24,477 nucleotides of DNA from a virus. Location of the stretch: IMG/VR virus record IMGVR_UViG_3300007960_000180, positions 1-24,477 of that record, one strand, 5' to 3'. Both the position numbers and the translations under genes were made by a program. The notes under the pieces were generated by a model. The model saw nothing but the letters and a program-made list of their open reading frames with translations, searched no databases and was not told the DNA's origin. Positions 14,371-21,667 of the stretch are shown in pieces. Position 1 is the stretch's first letter. Each line of letters begins with the position of its first letter.

Positions 14371-14543
14371 CGTTCTTCTTCTTTTGCCAGCTTTAAAATT
14401 CTTGCAATTTCCTCCGGCGAATCCTTTTCCAATCGCTTGTAAATCCACGACAATAACTCAGCGGCCTCTATTACCGCCGCGGTCGCATTAGCGTCAAGCA
14501 TGGGATTGCGTTTCGTTATTTCGATGGCTTCTTCTAGTTTCAT
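14367..14543 (-). CDS. Hypothetical 58-aa helical protein
   Basis: A short gene read MKLEEAIEITKRNPMLDANA then TAAVIEAAELLSWIYKRLEK and ending KLAKEEER. Both ends overlap neighbouring genes as ATGA (14543-14540 and 14370-14367). The frame is fully open, helical and amphipathic with a normal amino-acid mix, so I consider it real. No family recognised. Confidence 0.7.
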   Translation of the reverse strand: MKLEEAIEITKRNPMLDANATAAVIEAAELLSWIYKRLEKDSPEEIARILKLAKEEER

Positions 14544-14794
14544 GCCGCCCGGTGTTTAAGGTTCAAAAATCGGATTAATTCCGCTTCGCTCCCATACTGC
14601 ACCGAAGGAACCCCGGCCACATAAAACAGCGGGCCGTCGGCCGTGCTGATCCGCATTACCATTTCGCGGAGATAGAACCCGTACCACTCGCCCATGCCCG
14701 TGCTCTTCCAGTTGATTGCGCTCATCGGCTTTGTTTTGGTCGCCCCAGATCGAAATAAACGGGCGACAATTTTGATTATAAAAATTGTTAGCAT
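14540..14794 (-). CDS. Hypothetical 84-aa protein with hydrophobic N-terminus
   Basis: ATG 14794 overlaps the stop of the previous gene as TGATG. A GTG one codon earlier is less likely. Residues 1-14 (MLTIFIIKIVARLF) are hydrophobic, possibly a short membrane-associating helix, but too short for a sure transmembrane segment. The rest (GEWYGFYLREMVMRIST) is aromatic-rich. No family recognised; an alternative internal start is MSAINWKSTGMGEW. Confidence 0.65.
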   Translation of the reverse strand: MLTIFIIKIVARLFRSGATKTKPMSAINWKSTGMGEWYGFYLREMVMRISTADGPLFYVAGVPSVQYGSEAELIRFLNLKHRAA

Positions 14795-14973
14795 CACAAG
14801 CGGTTTTGAATTTGATCCGCCAACGTCTCTATCATTCGCCGCTTTCTTTCAAATTGTTCTCTGCTCTTTTCGTTCCGGCTATTAAAAATGTAGCCGTTTA
14901 ATTGCAGAATATGCGACGTCAAGGCTTTTAGCACTTCCTGCGCTTGTTCTTCCGTTAGTTCAATGTTTATCAT
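14794..14973 (-). CDS. Hypothetical 59-aa helical protein
   Basis: ATG 14973 (MINIELTEEQAQEVLKALTS) is preceded by AACGAT and is preferred over an upstream in-frame start at 15033, whose extra residues run through a GC-rich hairpin. The protein reads as two charged helices (EQAQEVLKALTSHILQL; REQFERKRRMIETLADQI), probably a coiled coil. No family recognised. Confidence 0.68.
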   Translation of the reverse strand: MINIELTEEQAQEVLKALTSHILQLNGYIFNSRNEKSREQFERKRRMIETLADQIQNRL

Positions 14974-14992
14974 ATCGTTTTTTTTTAAAATC

Positions 14993-15013
14993 GGGGCCGG
15001 GCGGTGCGGCCCC
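14993..15013 (-). promoter_or_regulatory. GC-rich leader hairpin before the 59-aa gene
   Basis: GGGGCCG (14993-14999) pairs with CGGCCCC (15007-15013), 7-base loop. On the minus strand it is followed by GATTTT then A9, so it is at best a weak terminator; an attenuator between 15039 and 14973 is possible. Confidence 0.5.
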
Positions 15014-15038
15014 TGTTTTACGCATACACCCAAGTAAT

Positions 15039-15254
15039 TTATCCCGCCTTTTTGCTTATGTAATATTCACGGGCCTGGCGCTGGATCGCAGCCCATACAG
15101 CCGGTGACATTTTGCACTTGTAATAATATTGCTTTTTAACTTCGGCAATGCACTCCTTACACTGGTTCCGGTATCCGTCCTTGCATTGAGGGTGCTTGTA
15201 GTAGTGTCTGATCGGCTTCGTTTCGCCGCATCGGTTGCAGGTCTTTTCAGTCAT
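15039..15254 (-). CDS. Small zinc-finger protein (71 aa)
   Basis: Starts MTEKTCNRCGETKPIRHYYK. CNRC (6-9) and CKEC (32-35) form a four-cysteine zinc site, spaced as in the zinc part of recombination-endonuclease-VII or HNH-like phage proteins, but no catalytic His/Asn motif follows in this short chain. The C-terminal half (PAVWAAIQRQAREYYISKKAG) is helical and basic. DNA binding is likely; a nuclease role cannot be supported. It follows the DnaA-like gene by three bases. Confidence 0.78.
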   Translation of the reverse strand: MTEKTCNRCGETKPIRHYYKHPQCKDGYRNQCKECIAEVKKQYYYKCKMSPAVWAAIQRQAREYYISKKAG

Positions 15255-15257
15255 TTG

Positions 15258-15584
15258 TTAAAAAGGTATTTCTCGATCATATTCAATTCCGACAAGCAGC
15301 CGGTAAAAATCTTCGGCGTTGTCGCGTTCTTCGATAATTTGCGGGTCGATTGCGTCGCGCAATTTGTGATGATGATAAACCACCGTTGTATGATCCACGC
15401 CAATCATTTCACCGATAGCTTGGTAAGTTAGTTGCGCGTGTTCTCGCAACAGGTAACAGGCCATCGCCCGGGCCCGGCTGATCATTTGGCGGCGGCTTGG
15501 ACGGAGCAGGTCCGGGATGCTTATGTCATAGTGGCGTGTGATTGCGTCTATAACTTGTAGGCCGATTAGGTTGTTTGTATTCAT
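15258..15584 (-). CDS. DnaA domain IV-like DNA-binding protein
   Basis: A 108-residue protein lacking any ATPase part. Residues 29-76 (PSRRQMISRARAMACYLLRE, QLTYQAIGEMIGVDHTTVVY then HHHKL) reproduce the helix-turn-helix and signature of the DnaA C-terminal domain, where the DHTTV element contacts the DnaA box. A stand-alone form may recognise a phage origin or compete with host DnaA for boxes. It lies directly downstream of the two replication-associated genes, which supports a role in initiation. Confidence 0.88.
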   Translation of the reverse strand: MNTNNLIGLQVIDAITRHYDISIPDLLRPSRRQMISRARAMACYLLREHAQLTYQAIGEMIGVDHTTVVYHHHKLRDAIDPQIIEERDNAEDFYRLLVGIEYDREIPF

Positions 15585-15586
15585 AG

Positions 15587-16315
15587 TTATTGTTTTTTAT
15601 TTCTTGCTTCAACGGTTTTGTCAAAAAGCCACTGATTCATCCAGTATTGTGTGTACTCGTCGTAATCCATGTCAATGCACGCCCGGTCGTAGTCATCACT
15701 CACCGCCTGCGCCAACTTGCGCCCCAATTCCTTTTCATCTATGCCGTAGTACTGCGCGTATTGAGCCACCGAACGAAAAACCGGCTTAGGTTCCTTTTCC
15801 GGGCGTGCGTCCTTCCACCGTTCCGCAATGGCTTGTAGTATGTTGGTAGCGGCCTGTTCCCCGGCCATCTTGAACCGGCTTGCCTTCTGCGCGTTGTATG
15901 CTTCGGCCTCGTTCATCCGTTCGTCGGTGTATTGGTTGAGCGCCTGCATAATCACACCGCCGTCGATCCGGTCATATACCTTGCCATACAATCCTATTTT
16001 GAACTTCTCCGCGAATAGGCGCAGATCGGAGACTTTGAGATAGTAGAAGTTCTTTAAAATCATATCGACAAGCATCTTAATCTGGATTTCAGTCATCCCA
16101 TTCTTTACGTTGAAAAACTGTTCGATGTCGGCAAGCATGATCGAAATGTACGCGCTTGCCGCCTGCTTGCCCTGATCCCGCTTTACTACCGAAAGGGCAG
16201 AACTTCCGCACTCAAAAACATCCTGGTAATTTACCGGCGTCAGTTGCTCGAATGCCTTACTCGGCGAAGCTGGCAATAACGCGGGCGTACTTATCGGCAA
16301 GCTGTTGCTCTTCAT
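15587..16315 (-). CDS. Replication-associated phage protein (242 aa)
   Basis: Starts MKSNSLPISTPALLPASPSK. A helical protein with VKNGMTEIQIKMLVDMILKN, LYGKVYDRIDGGVIMQALNQ and a long coiled segment rich in Glu/Ala/Lys (about 125-170). The YGKVYDRIDG block recurs, from memory, in an uncharacterised family common in Bacteroidetes mobile elements. Its first 59 bases overlap the replication initiator-like gene; no other in-frame ATG occurs before residue 59. Position between initiator-like and DnaA-like genes suggests a helicase-loader or accessory role, unproven. Confidence 0.82.
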   Translation of the reverse strand: MKSNSLPISTPALLPASPSKAFEQLTPVNYQDVFECGSSALSVVKRDQGKQAASAYISIMLADIEQFFNVKNGMTEIQIKMLVDMILKNFYYLKVSDLRLFAEKFKIGLYGKVYDRIDGGVIMQALNQYTDERMNEAEAYNAQKASRFKMAGEQAATNILQAIAERWKDARPEKEPKPVFRSVAQYAQYYGIDEKELGRKLAQAVSDDYDRACIDMDYDEYTQYWMNQWLFDKTVEARNKKQ

Positions 16316-17141
16316 TGTGCTGCTGTTTTAGTAGTTGGATAATATTAAGAAATTTGCCATTGAAGATGTCCGGCGTAAAATTGGTGTGGTACCAAGCATC
16401 GCCCTTCTGAATGAGCATATCCAGGAACAGGCCGAAGTTGTTGCATATGGCTGCGTCGCTGACCTCCGCCCCTTGCGCCTCGATGCGTGCGGCAAGTTTC
16501 TCGGCTAGGTCTTTGAGATGCTTGAAGAACTTTGCGTCTTGGGTCGGCTTTTCTCTATGCAGGCGTTCGTGGCGCTCCGCCCATACTTCCCACATCAGGA
16601 ATGGAAGGCCCGGTGCTTTTTCTTTTTTTGGCGCAACTTTTTTTCTTTTTTCATTTTGGATTTTAGGGGTAATGATTTTTTCAGGCGCGGCGTTAGCCGC
16701 TATATCTCTTTGAGTATTCTTTGTAGTACTCTTATGTGTATTCTCTGTAATAGCACCGCCTTTTTGGCGTCTACTGTCCCGCCCTTTTGGCGTTCCTTGC
16801 GCCGCCTTTTGGGCGGCGCTAGCTTCGCCCAATTGGGCGAACAAGTCCGATAAATCGAAGTCGTAAAACGTTCGGCGCGGCAATCCTTCCAATGTTATAT
16901 TCATAAATGAATTACCCTTTAATGCGTTCTTTGCGCCCCGAAGTTCTTTTTCAGTTAGTCGGGTTTCTTCCATTATTTCGGAATCCGATTTGTAAAACTT
17001 TCGACCGCCGCACGCAGAGTACCAATAAAGCAATTGGCTCAGTAATATCGCCGCTGTTGTGCTGCCGGTCAAATCTCTGTACACAGGGTAATAAGCGATA
17101 GGTTTCTGATGCAGTTGTAACATCACATTCTTTACATTCAT
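16257..17141 (-). CDS. Phage replication initiator-like protein (winged-helix N-terminus)
   Basis: A 294-residue protein. Residues 1-95 (MNVKNVMLQLHQKPIAYYPV, TAAILLSQLLYWYSACGGRK, DSEIMEETRLTEKELRGAKN) look like the winged-helix domain of phage replisome organisers. A low-complexity linker rich in Gln, Thr, Lys (about 100-175, with QKGG, TTKNTQRD, KKVAPKKEK) separates it from a helical C-terminal part with PFLMWEVWAERHE and FNGKFLNIIQLLK. It would bind the origin and recruit the helicase. The linker DNA contains several imperfect repeats of CTTTTTGGCG type around 16755-16825, a possible origin, but this is only a suggestion. Confidence 0.82.
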   Translation of the reverse strand: MNVKNVMLQLHQKPIAYYPVYRDLTGSTTAAILLSQLLYWYSACGGRKFYKSDSEIMEETRLTEKELRGAKNALKGNSFMNITLEGLPRRTFYDFDLSDLFAQLGEASAAQKAAQGTPKGRDSRRQKGGAITENTHKSTTKNTQRDIAANAAPEKIITPKIQNEKRKKVAPKKEKAPGLPFLMWEVWAERHERLHREKPTQDAKFFKHLKDLAEKLAARIEAQGAEVSDAAICNNFGLFLDMLIQKGDAWYHTNFTPDIFNGKFLNIIQLLKQQHNEEQQLADKYARVIASFAE

Positions 17142-17177
17142 CTTTGCATTATTTTCCGGCGGGGGGAGCCGGGTAGG

Positions 17178-17384
17178 TTAAGAAATCTTTTTAGGGTCGG
17201 GCGGCGTAGGGAAATAGGCCCAGGCGTAGGGCTTGTTGATAAGCCTATAGCCTTTGTCATTCCTCCAATAACTGCCGTCATAATAGGCCGTCACCGCCTC
17301 GCGAGCCTCGAAATTGTTTACTATCGCAACGATCACCGGCACGTTAACCGGGATATGCGGGCTGTCTGTTTTGTACCAAGTCAT
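17178..17384 (-). CDS. DUF551-like small protein (68 aa)
   Basis: Starts MTWYKTDSPHIPVNVPVIVA. It shows the family layout: a W-containing N-terminus, VIVAIVNN, AYYDGSYWRNDKGY and a terminal YAWAYFPTPPDPKK. Clearly related to the gene at 11292-11531, from which it is over 5 kb away. The start has the shared leader (AAGATGAT before ATG). Function unknown. The bases 17142-17177 between it and the initiator-like gene hold a CCGGC/GCCGG hairpin without a T-run. Confidence 0.75.
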   Translation of the reverse strand: MTWYKTDSPHIPVNVPVIVAIVNNFEAREAVTAYYDGSYWRNDKGYRLINKPYAWAYFPTPPDPKKIS

Positions 17385-17402
17385 ATCATCTTGTTTTATA
17401 AG

Positions 17403-17678
17403 TTAAAAAAATAATTCGTTTTCAAATTCGCTGATCAACTCCGTGCACCGCTCTGCCTCTGCCCGCGTCAGATGCGGGATCCACTCCTCCCCGGTCCGGT
17501 AGTTAATCTCCCATCGGCGGGCGTTCGTGTCGTAGACAAACGGTGTCTTGTAAATCCATTCGGAATTTTCAACCGATTCAAAACCGGGCTCGGTAAAGTA
17601 GGTGCGCAGATGCCAGCCGCCCGGCCTTAGGCGCAAGACTATGCGCGCATTTTTATCGCGTCTTATCTCAATATCCAT
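17403..17678 (-). CDS. Hypothetical 91-aa protein
   Basis: Starts MDIEIRRDKNARIVLRLRPG. It is Trp-rich and beta-prone in the first 60 residues (GGWHLRTYF, NSEWIYKTPF, RRWEINYRTGEEW) with a helical end (TRAEAERCTELISEFENEL). No family recognised. It ends 18 bases before the DUF551-like start. Confidence 0.72.
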   Translation of the reverse strand: MDIEIRRDKNARIVLRLRPGGWHLRTYFTEPGFESVENSEWIYKTPFVYDTNARRWEINYRTGEEWIPHLTRAEAERCTELISEFENELFF

Positions 17679-17779
17679 GCGCTTATTTTTTCAAGTAAAA
17701 CTAAATCTTCAATGACTCTCATAGGTCGCCTGTTTTGGTTGTTATAGATTACGGCGGCCACATAGCGGCCGCCGTACAT
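17663..17779 (-). CDS. Possible 38-aa gene
   Basis: A short open frame reading MYGGRYVAAVIYNNQNRRPM, then RVIEDLVLLEKISAWILR, overlaps the start of the 91-aa gene by 16 bases and begins 5 bases after the stop of the 60-aa gene. It would fill the only gap in this stretch. Its first codons lie on a strong inverted repeat, so the region may be regulatory instead. Low confidence. Confidence 0.35.
   Translation of the reverse strand: MYGGRYVAAVIYNNQNRRPMRVIEDLVLLEKISAWILR
17750..17776. repeat. 10-bp perfect inverted repeat
   Basis: TACGGCGGCC (17750-17759) pairs with GGCCGCCGTA (17767-17776) around a 7-base loop. No T-run follows on either strand, so it is not an ordinary terminator; a protein-binding site or RNA hairpin is possible. 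Confidence 0.8.
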
Positions 17780-17783
17780 AAGA

Positions 17784-17966
17784 TTAACTGAAAATAAAAA
17801 CTATACTATTGTATCTCCATACTTTATATGGTATTTCATCCTTTCTATCCATAATGTATTTTACGGCGCGGTCGTATTCAATTGCGTCGCTTTTTGTAAT
17901 ACGCAACTCAATCGTTTTACCTTTTGAGCCTGCATGTTTATTAAGTTCTGCTAAAATTGATTGCAT
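17784..17966 (-). CDS. Hypothetical 60-aa protein
   Basis: Starts MQSILAELNKHAGSKGKTIE, with a helix (SDAIEYDRAVKYIMDRKDEI) and a beta end (KVWRYNSIVFIFS). It begins 9 bases after the SPPF methyltransferase stop. Plausible operon member with no recognised family. Confidence 0.6.
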   Translation of the reverse strand: MQSILAELNKHAGSKGKTIELRITKSDAIEYDRAVKYIMDRKDEIPYKVWRYNSIVFIFS

Positions 17967-17975
17967 ACGTCTAAT

Positions 17976-18980
17976 TTATCCGGCCGTGCTGAACAAGGTT
18001 TGCTCTGCCGCAAATCGGTATTGGACCGACTTCAAATTTTCAATACCTTGTCTCCAATAAGTTCCTTTCAGTTCTATCCCTAGTCCGAACCGATGCAAGC
18101 TAACCGGGCTGTAAACTTCTGATCCAACACCTCCAAACGGTGTCAACACATTCTCCCCGCGATTAGTATATAATTCGACGCACCGATCAATAGCATCCAA
18201 CTGCAGCGGGTGAACATGCTTTTCCTCTTCGCTTTCGCGTGCCTCTTTATATTTCAGTACATTGTCGATACGGATGTCATCCCATACCGGTGAGGCGTAT
18301 CTCTGCCAAATGACATGAGATAATTTGTTTGTCCGCTGATCTCCCTCAAATCCTACCCACTTCTGACGCAGGGATTCGAACGTCCCGTACTTTTCCTCCA
18401 TATCTGGCGTGCAAGGCATGGATCCAGCATAGTACCCAATGCCATGGCCTAGCCCGTGCTTATGCTCAACCGGAACGGGATTTTCTCCGGGCTTAACAAA
18501 AATCAGCATGTAGTCAGGAAGAGCCGGACGACATTTAACCGCGTCCTCTACGATCTGACCGTGTTTTAGCGCCGTAGGGTATCCTAGGCGGATAGCAATC
18601 TTGAGAGGGTCTTTCCAAATAACAAATCGGCCAGCGTATCCCCATCCTTCATCCTGGTGTAACTTAATTACGTCGCCAGGAAAATCAGTTAGCAATCCGT
18701 TTTTGTGAGCCGGAACGTCGGTAACATGAACGCAAGACACCCGTCCGCGCAAAGTGATGCGGAATTTCTCCCGTACAATGAACCGATAATGTTCCAAAAA
18801 TTGATCATAGTTCTCGCAGTTGCTAAGATCATTATCGGAGCTGGAGTATTGATACAATCCAGCAAACGGCGGAGAATATACGGTAAGATGAATGCTTTCA
18901 TCTGGGATGGTCGGCAACACTTCGCAGCTATCGCCGTTATACCAAGCGTATTGATCTGTAATTACTTGTTGATTTACCAT
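17976..18980 (-). CDS. DNA methyltransferase (SPPF type), partner of the SNF2-like helicase
   Basis: A 334-residue enzyme. The catalytic motif is SPPF (36-39) in HLTVYSPPFAGLYQY, a form often found in N4-cytosine methyltransferases, and VLTPFGGVGSEVYSPVSLHR near the C-terminus is the S-adenosylmethionine loop followed by GLGIELK. The middle insert (about 60-250), with GRVSCVHVTDVPAHKNG and WGYAGRFVIWKDPL, is longer than in the 212-aa enzyme at 13589 and probably carries target recognition. It starts one base after the helicase stop. Helicase plus methyltransferase pairs are common in phages, and the likely role is anti-restriction or DNA modification. Confidence 0.92.
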   Translation of the reverse strand: MVNQQVITDQYAWYNGDSCEVLPTIPDESIHLTVYSPPFAGLYQYSSSDNDLSNCENYDQFLEHYRFIVREKFRITLRGRVSCVHVTDVPAHKNGLLTDFPGDVIKLHQDEGWGYAGRFVIWKDPLKIAIRLGYPTALKHGQIVEDAVKCRPALPDYMLIFVKPGENPVPVEHKHGLGHGIGYYAGSMPCTPDMEEKYGTFESLRQKWVGFEGDQRTNKLSHVIWQRYASPVWDDIRIDNVLKYKEARESEEEKHVHPLQLDAIDRCVELYTNRGENVLTPFGGVGSEVYSPVSLHRFGLGIELKGTYWRQGIENLKSVQYRFAAEQTLFSTAG

Positions 18981-18981
18981 T

Positions 18982-20349
18982 TTAAAGAGCTTTTTGTAGC
19001 CAGCTCGGAAGACTGACAGGATTATTATAATTGAGTATTTTTCTAAATCTTTCGGCGTTGTTCATATGCTCGACGAGCATAGTAAACATATTGTCGGCGG
19101 CCTCACTCTTTTTTAAAAGATTGTTGTATGCCCTTACTTGCGCGTCCGTCATTACTACATCTATATTTACCTCTCTGGTCTGTCCGAATCTCCATATCCG
19201 CCGCGTGCCCTGGTAAAACTGTTCATAGCTATGATCGGGGAAAAAAGTCATATGAGCGCAGTGCTGCCAGTTCATACCGAAAGCGCCGATCTTAGGCTTA
19301 GTGATCAGCCTTTTGATTTCCCCATCGGTAAAAGCCATTAGCAACTCTTCTCGCTCATCCAAATCCTGAGATCCGCCTTTGATGTTTACGCTGCCTGGTA
19401 TTAATTCACTAAGTAAGTCGGTTTCATCGTTCAAGTTCCCCCAAATCACGCTACAATCTTGCCCCTCGACTATTTCAGCGACCTTATTACAACGTTCCTC
19501 GATAGTGACTCTTCTTTCGGCTAGCTCCTGTTGTCTGCCTACTGCCGGGACGGCAAACAACATTCCGGGCAGAGGCTTTGATCTTTTTAAAACCACCCGG
19601 TTAATGGCCATCGGGGGTAATTCAAAACCATTATCAGAAAATCCCAGGTCGGAAGGCTTCCGGATGGCCCGCGCCCAGCTCGCTACCCAACGCCAGAAGT
19701 GCGCCTCGGCATGAGGTTTGAACGTCCATTTACTCCCAATGAAAGCAGGATGCAAACTCTTTTCGTTGTTCTTGAAAAACTTTCCAAGCATATCCATGGC
19801 GCCCATGTCACCAATCGCCTCGGAAGTAGTTCCTAATTCAATCGGATCGTTAGGAGCAGGCGTAGCGGTCGCGCATAGCCGGTATTCCATTTTTTTTAGA
19901 AACTGGATAACTGTTTTCGAGGTCTTGCCTTTTAGGTTTTTAAGAATCGAACTTTCGTCACAAACCACTCCAAGATAATCGGAGGAATCAAACTTATGTA
20001 GCCTCTCGTAATTTGTGATCGTTATACCCGCCGCTGGTCGGCCATCCCGACTAACTGCACATTGAATACCGAATTTTTCACCCTCTCGGACAAATTGATG
20101 ACCTACCGCTATCGGCGTTATGATCAGCGCCCGGCCGCCAGTTTTTTGTACAATGTTCTGGCAGTACGCAAGCGCTATCAATGTCTTTCCTAGCCCGCAA
20201 TCAGCGAAGATCGCCGAACGGCCTTTTTTGACCGCAAAAGACAAAAGTGACTTTTGGTAGTCAAACATCTGATCAGGGATAAATACGGGCTCAAACCCGA
20301 ACTCTCCGCTCAAATGCGTCTTTTTGTTTAAAAATTCTTTGTAGTTCAT
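18982..20349 (-). CDS. SNF2-like SF2 helicase/translocase
   Basis: A 455-residue protein with both RecA-like halves. Motif I is ADCGLGKTLIAL (49-60), motif II CDESS (130-134, DESS instead of DEAH), motif III LCATATPAPNDP (158-169), motif V ITKPKIGAFGMNWQHC (349-364) and motif VI FYQGTRRIWRFGQTREV (378-394). This is the SNF2/Rad54-like pattern: ATP-driven movement on double-stranded DNA, usually without strand opening. There is no nuclease domain. It is followed after one base by the SPPF methyltransferase, so the two probably act together, for example by exposing or scanning sites. Upstream lie three terminators and no clear promoter. Confidence 0.94.
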   Translation of the reverse strand: MNYKEFLNKKTHLSGEFGFEPVFIPDQMFDYQKSLLSFAVKKGRSAIFADCGLGKTLIALAYCQNIVQKTGGRALIITPIAVGHQFVREGEKFGIQCAVSRDGRPAAGITITNYERLHKFDSSDYLGVVCDESSILKNLKGKTSKTVIQFLKKMEYRLCATATPAPNDPIELGTTSEAIGDMGAMDMLGKFFKNNEKSLHPAFIGSKWTFKPHAEAHFWRWVASWARAIRKPSDLGFSDNGFELPPMAINRVVLKRSKPLPGMLFAVPAVGRQQELAERRVTIEERCNKVAEIVEGQDCSVIWGNLNDETDLLSELIPGSVNIKGGSQDLDEREELLMAFTDGEIKRLITKPKIGAFGMNWQHCAHMTFFPDHSYEQFYQGTRRIWRFGQTREVNIDVVMTDAQVRAYNNLLKKSEAADNMFTMLVEHMNNAERFRKILNYNNPVSLPSWLQKAL

Positions 20350-20368
20350 TTCAGTTAATTATTAATTT

Positions 20369-20393
20369 AAAAATGGGCCGCCCGGCTCGGCCC
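20369..20393 (-). terminator. Leftward terminator-like hairpin, third of three
   Basis: GGGCCG (20375-20380) pairs with CGGCCC (20388-20393), 7-base loop; on the minus strand A then T5 follow (20373-20369). It lies 20 bases upstream of the helicase ATG. Confidence 0.7.
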
Positions 20394-20441
20394 GGTTATA
20401 GTTCTAATCAGTGTTATTTAATCAAATCCGGGTTACAATCC

Positions 20442-20498
20442 AAAAAAGGCGCCGGGCAAAAGGGATAGGAACAGGTAAGAAACAGCAACGCCCGGCGC
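20442..20498 (-). terminator. Leftward terminator, second of three
   Basis: GCGCCGGGC (20449-20457) pairs perfectly with GCCCGGCGC (20490-20498) around a 32-base A/G-rich loop. On the minus strand T6 (20447-20442) follows. The stretch between this and the third hairpin (20394-20441) holds no gene and no convincing promoter. Confidence 0.75.
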
Positions 20499-20526
20499 TC
20501 GAACCCTAAAACCAAAACTATTTCTT

Positions 20527-20586
20527 AAAAACCCGGCCCCGCATTCGTGGAATTAATTCAGTCGCTCATACAGTGCGGGGCCGGGT
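20527..20586 (-). terminator. Leftward terminator, first of three, after the NinB-like gene
   Basis: ACCCGGCCCCGCA (20531-20543) pairs perfectly with TGCGGGGCCGGGT (20574-20586) around a 30-base loop that contains the palindrome GAATTAATTC. T5 follows on the minus strand. It starts 5 bases after the NinB-like stop. Confidence 0.85.
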
Positions 20587-20590
20587 GATG

Positions 20591-21019
20591 CTAAATGTAT
20601 TCTCTATTTCCGTATCGTTGTAGCTGCTGTTCCATGCTTAGCAGCTTTTCTGTTTCGTTGGGCTCCGGTAGATATATATTCAAGTCTCGTGCGGCGTGGT
20701 TCCGAAACATCTCAATGGCGGTTGTCATTTCGCCGGTGTCTAGATCGGAAGAACTGCGGTAGATAACGCGGGAGTTTTTCACTCGCTCGAAAACAGATCG
20801 GCAAATATCCCGCTTCCAGATATCCTGCTTTACCTCTTCCAGCGTGTAGCCGGTTTCTAATCCGTACCAGCTAAGAATAAGATGAAGGTAAGCGTTTTGG
20901 TTATTGGTTCGCTTGTACCGCTTTTCTTTCAATACAACCCGCTTGCCTTTTGCCTTCAGGTATGCGGCGCGCTGATCGAAGCGCGCCTGATCTTCCGGTA
21001 TGCTTAGGTCGTAGGTCAT
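20591..21019 (-). CDS. NinB-like recombination protein (putative)
   Basis: A 142-residue basic protein starting MTYDLSIPEDQARFDQRAAY. The core VLKEKRYKRTNNQNAYLHLI followed by LSWYGLETGYTLEEVKQDIW is the R-(T/S)-x-x-QN-x-(Y/R/W)-L pattern seen in NinB/Orf-type phage recombination proteins, which bind single-stranded DNA and help annealing. Similarity is from pattern only. ATG overlaps the stop of the putative annealing protein as TAATG, which strengthens a recombination module. Confidence 0.8.
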   Translation of the reverse strand: MTYDLSIPEDQARFDQRAAYLKAKGKRVVLKEKRYKRTNNQNAYLHLILSWYGLETGYTLEEVKQDIWKRDICRSVFERVKNSRVIYRSSSDLDTGEMTTAIEMFRNHAARDLNIYLPEPNETEKLLSMEQQLQRYGNREYI

Positions 21020-21663
21020 TAATAGCTACGTTCATTAATTCGCTTGATGGCCGCTTTTGCGGCGTTGCGTATCTCCTTGTCATTTTTCAGTAGCGTCGCG
21101 GCCTTGCCAAGTTCAGTAACTGTTATAACATCCTCGCAAAGCCCAAAGGCACTGATCAGGATACGCTTGTATTCATTGTATAGAACCTCGTTCGTGTCGT
21201 TCTCCGCTACTACGGTGTCCATTTCTTCGGCGGGCGTAGCCTCATAGCCGGAAGCTTGCAGAATCCAGGCAAGCAGCACGCGGAACGCCTTGCCTACGGC
21301 GCGGGTCTGCGCCATGCTTGCAATGGCGTATTCGTCAAAATATTGCTTTTTCTTTTCCTTGTTGGAGCAGAAAGCAAAGGCCCGGCTAATTACTTCCCCA
21401 TTGCGGCTGTCAATGATCTCGACCTCCGCCCGGTACTTGTATTCGCCATTCTTGCTAATGTCGTCGCAGGATACGACGCGAGGAAACAGGCCAACCAACG
21501 CCCCAGCGTACTGCCAGGCCTCGACCATTGGGTAATCCTTACCGCCGATGTTGGCCGTCAGGCGGCGTGCGCTAACGTGCTGCCGGATCTGGTTGGCAAG
21601 GTGGTCCACGTTCGCCGGTTGGTTGAAGTTCTGAAAGGTAATGATTTGCTTTTCGTCTGACAT
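21019..21663 (-). CDS. Putative single-strand annealing protein (ERF/Rad52-like)
   Basis: A 214-residue protein starting MSDEKQIITFQNFNQPANVD. The middle segment YKYRAEVEIIDSRNGEVISR followed by AFAFCSNKEKKK and YAIASMAQTRAVGKAFRVLL then AWILQASGYEATPAEEM (about 85-148) resembles phage annealing-type proteins with the conserved SMAQTRA..KA.R...GYE.TPAEEM stretch. The C-terminus is a helical region rich in Lys. It would bind and anneal DNA strands during phage recombination. I am confident of the conserved block, less of the family name. Confidence 0.85.
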   Translation of the reverse strand: MSDEKQIITFQNFNQPANVDHLANQIRQHVSARRLTANIGGKDYPMVEAWQYAGALVGLFPRVVSCDDISKNGEYKYRAEVEIIDSRNGEVISRAFAFCSNKEKKKQYFDEYAIASMAQTRAVGKAFRVLLAWILQASGYEATPAEEMDTVVAENDTNEVLYNEYKRILISAFGLCEDVITVTELGKAATLLKNDKEIRNAAKAAIKRINERSY

Positions 21664-21667
21664 TGTA

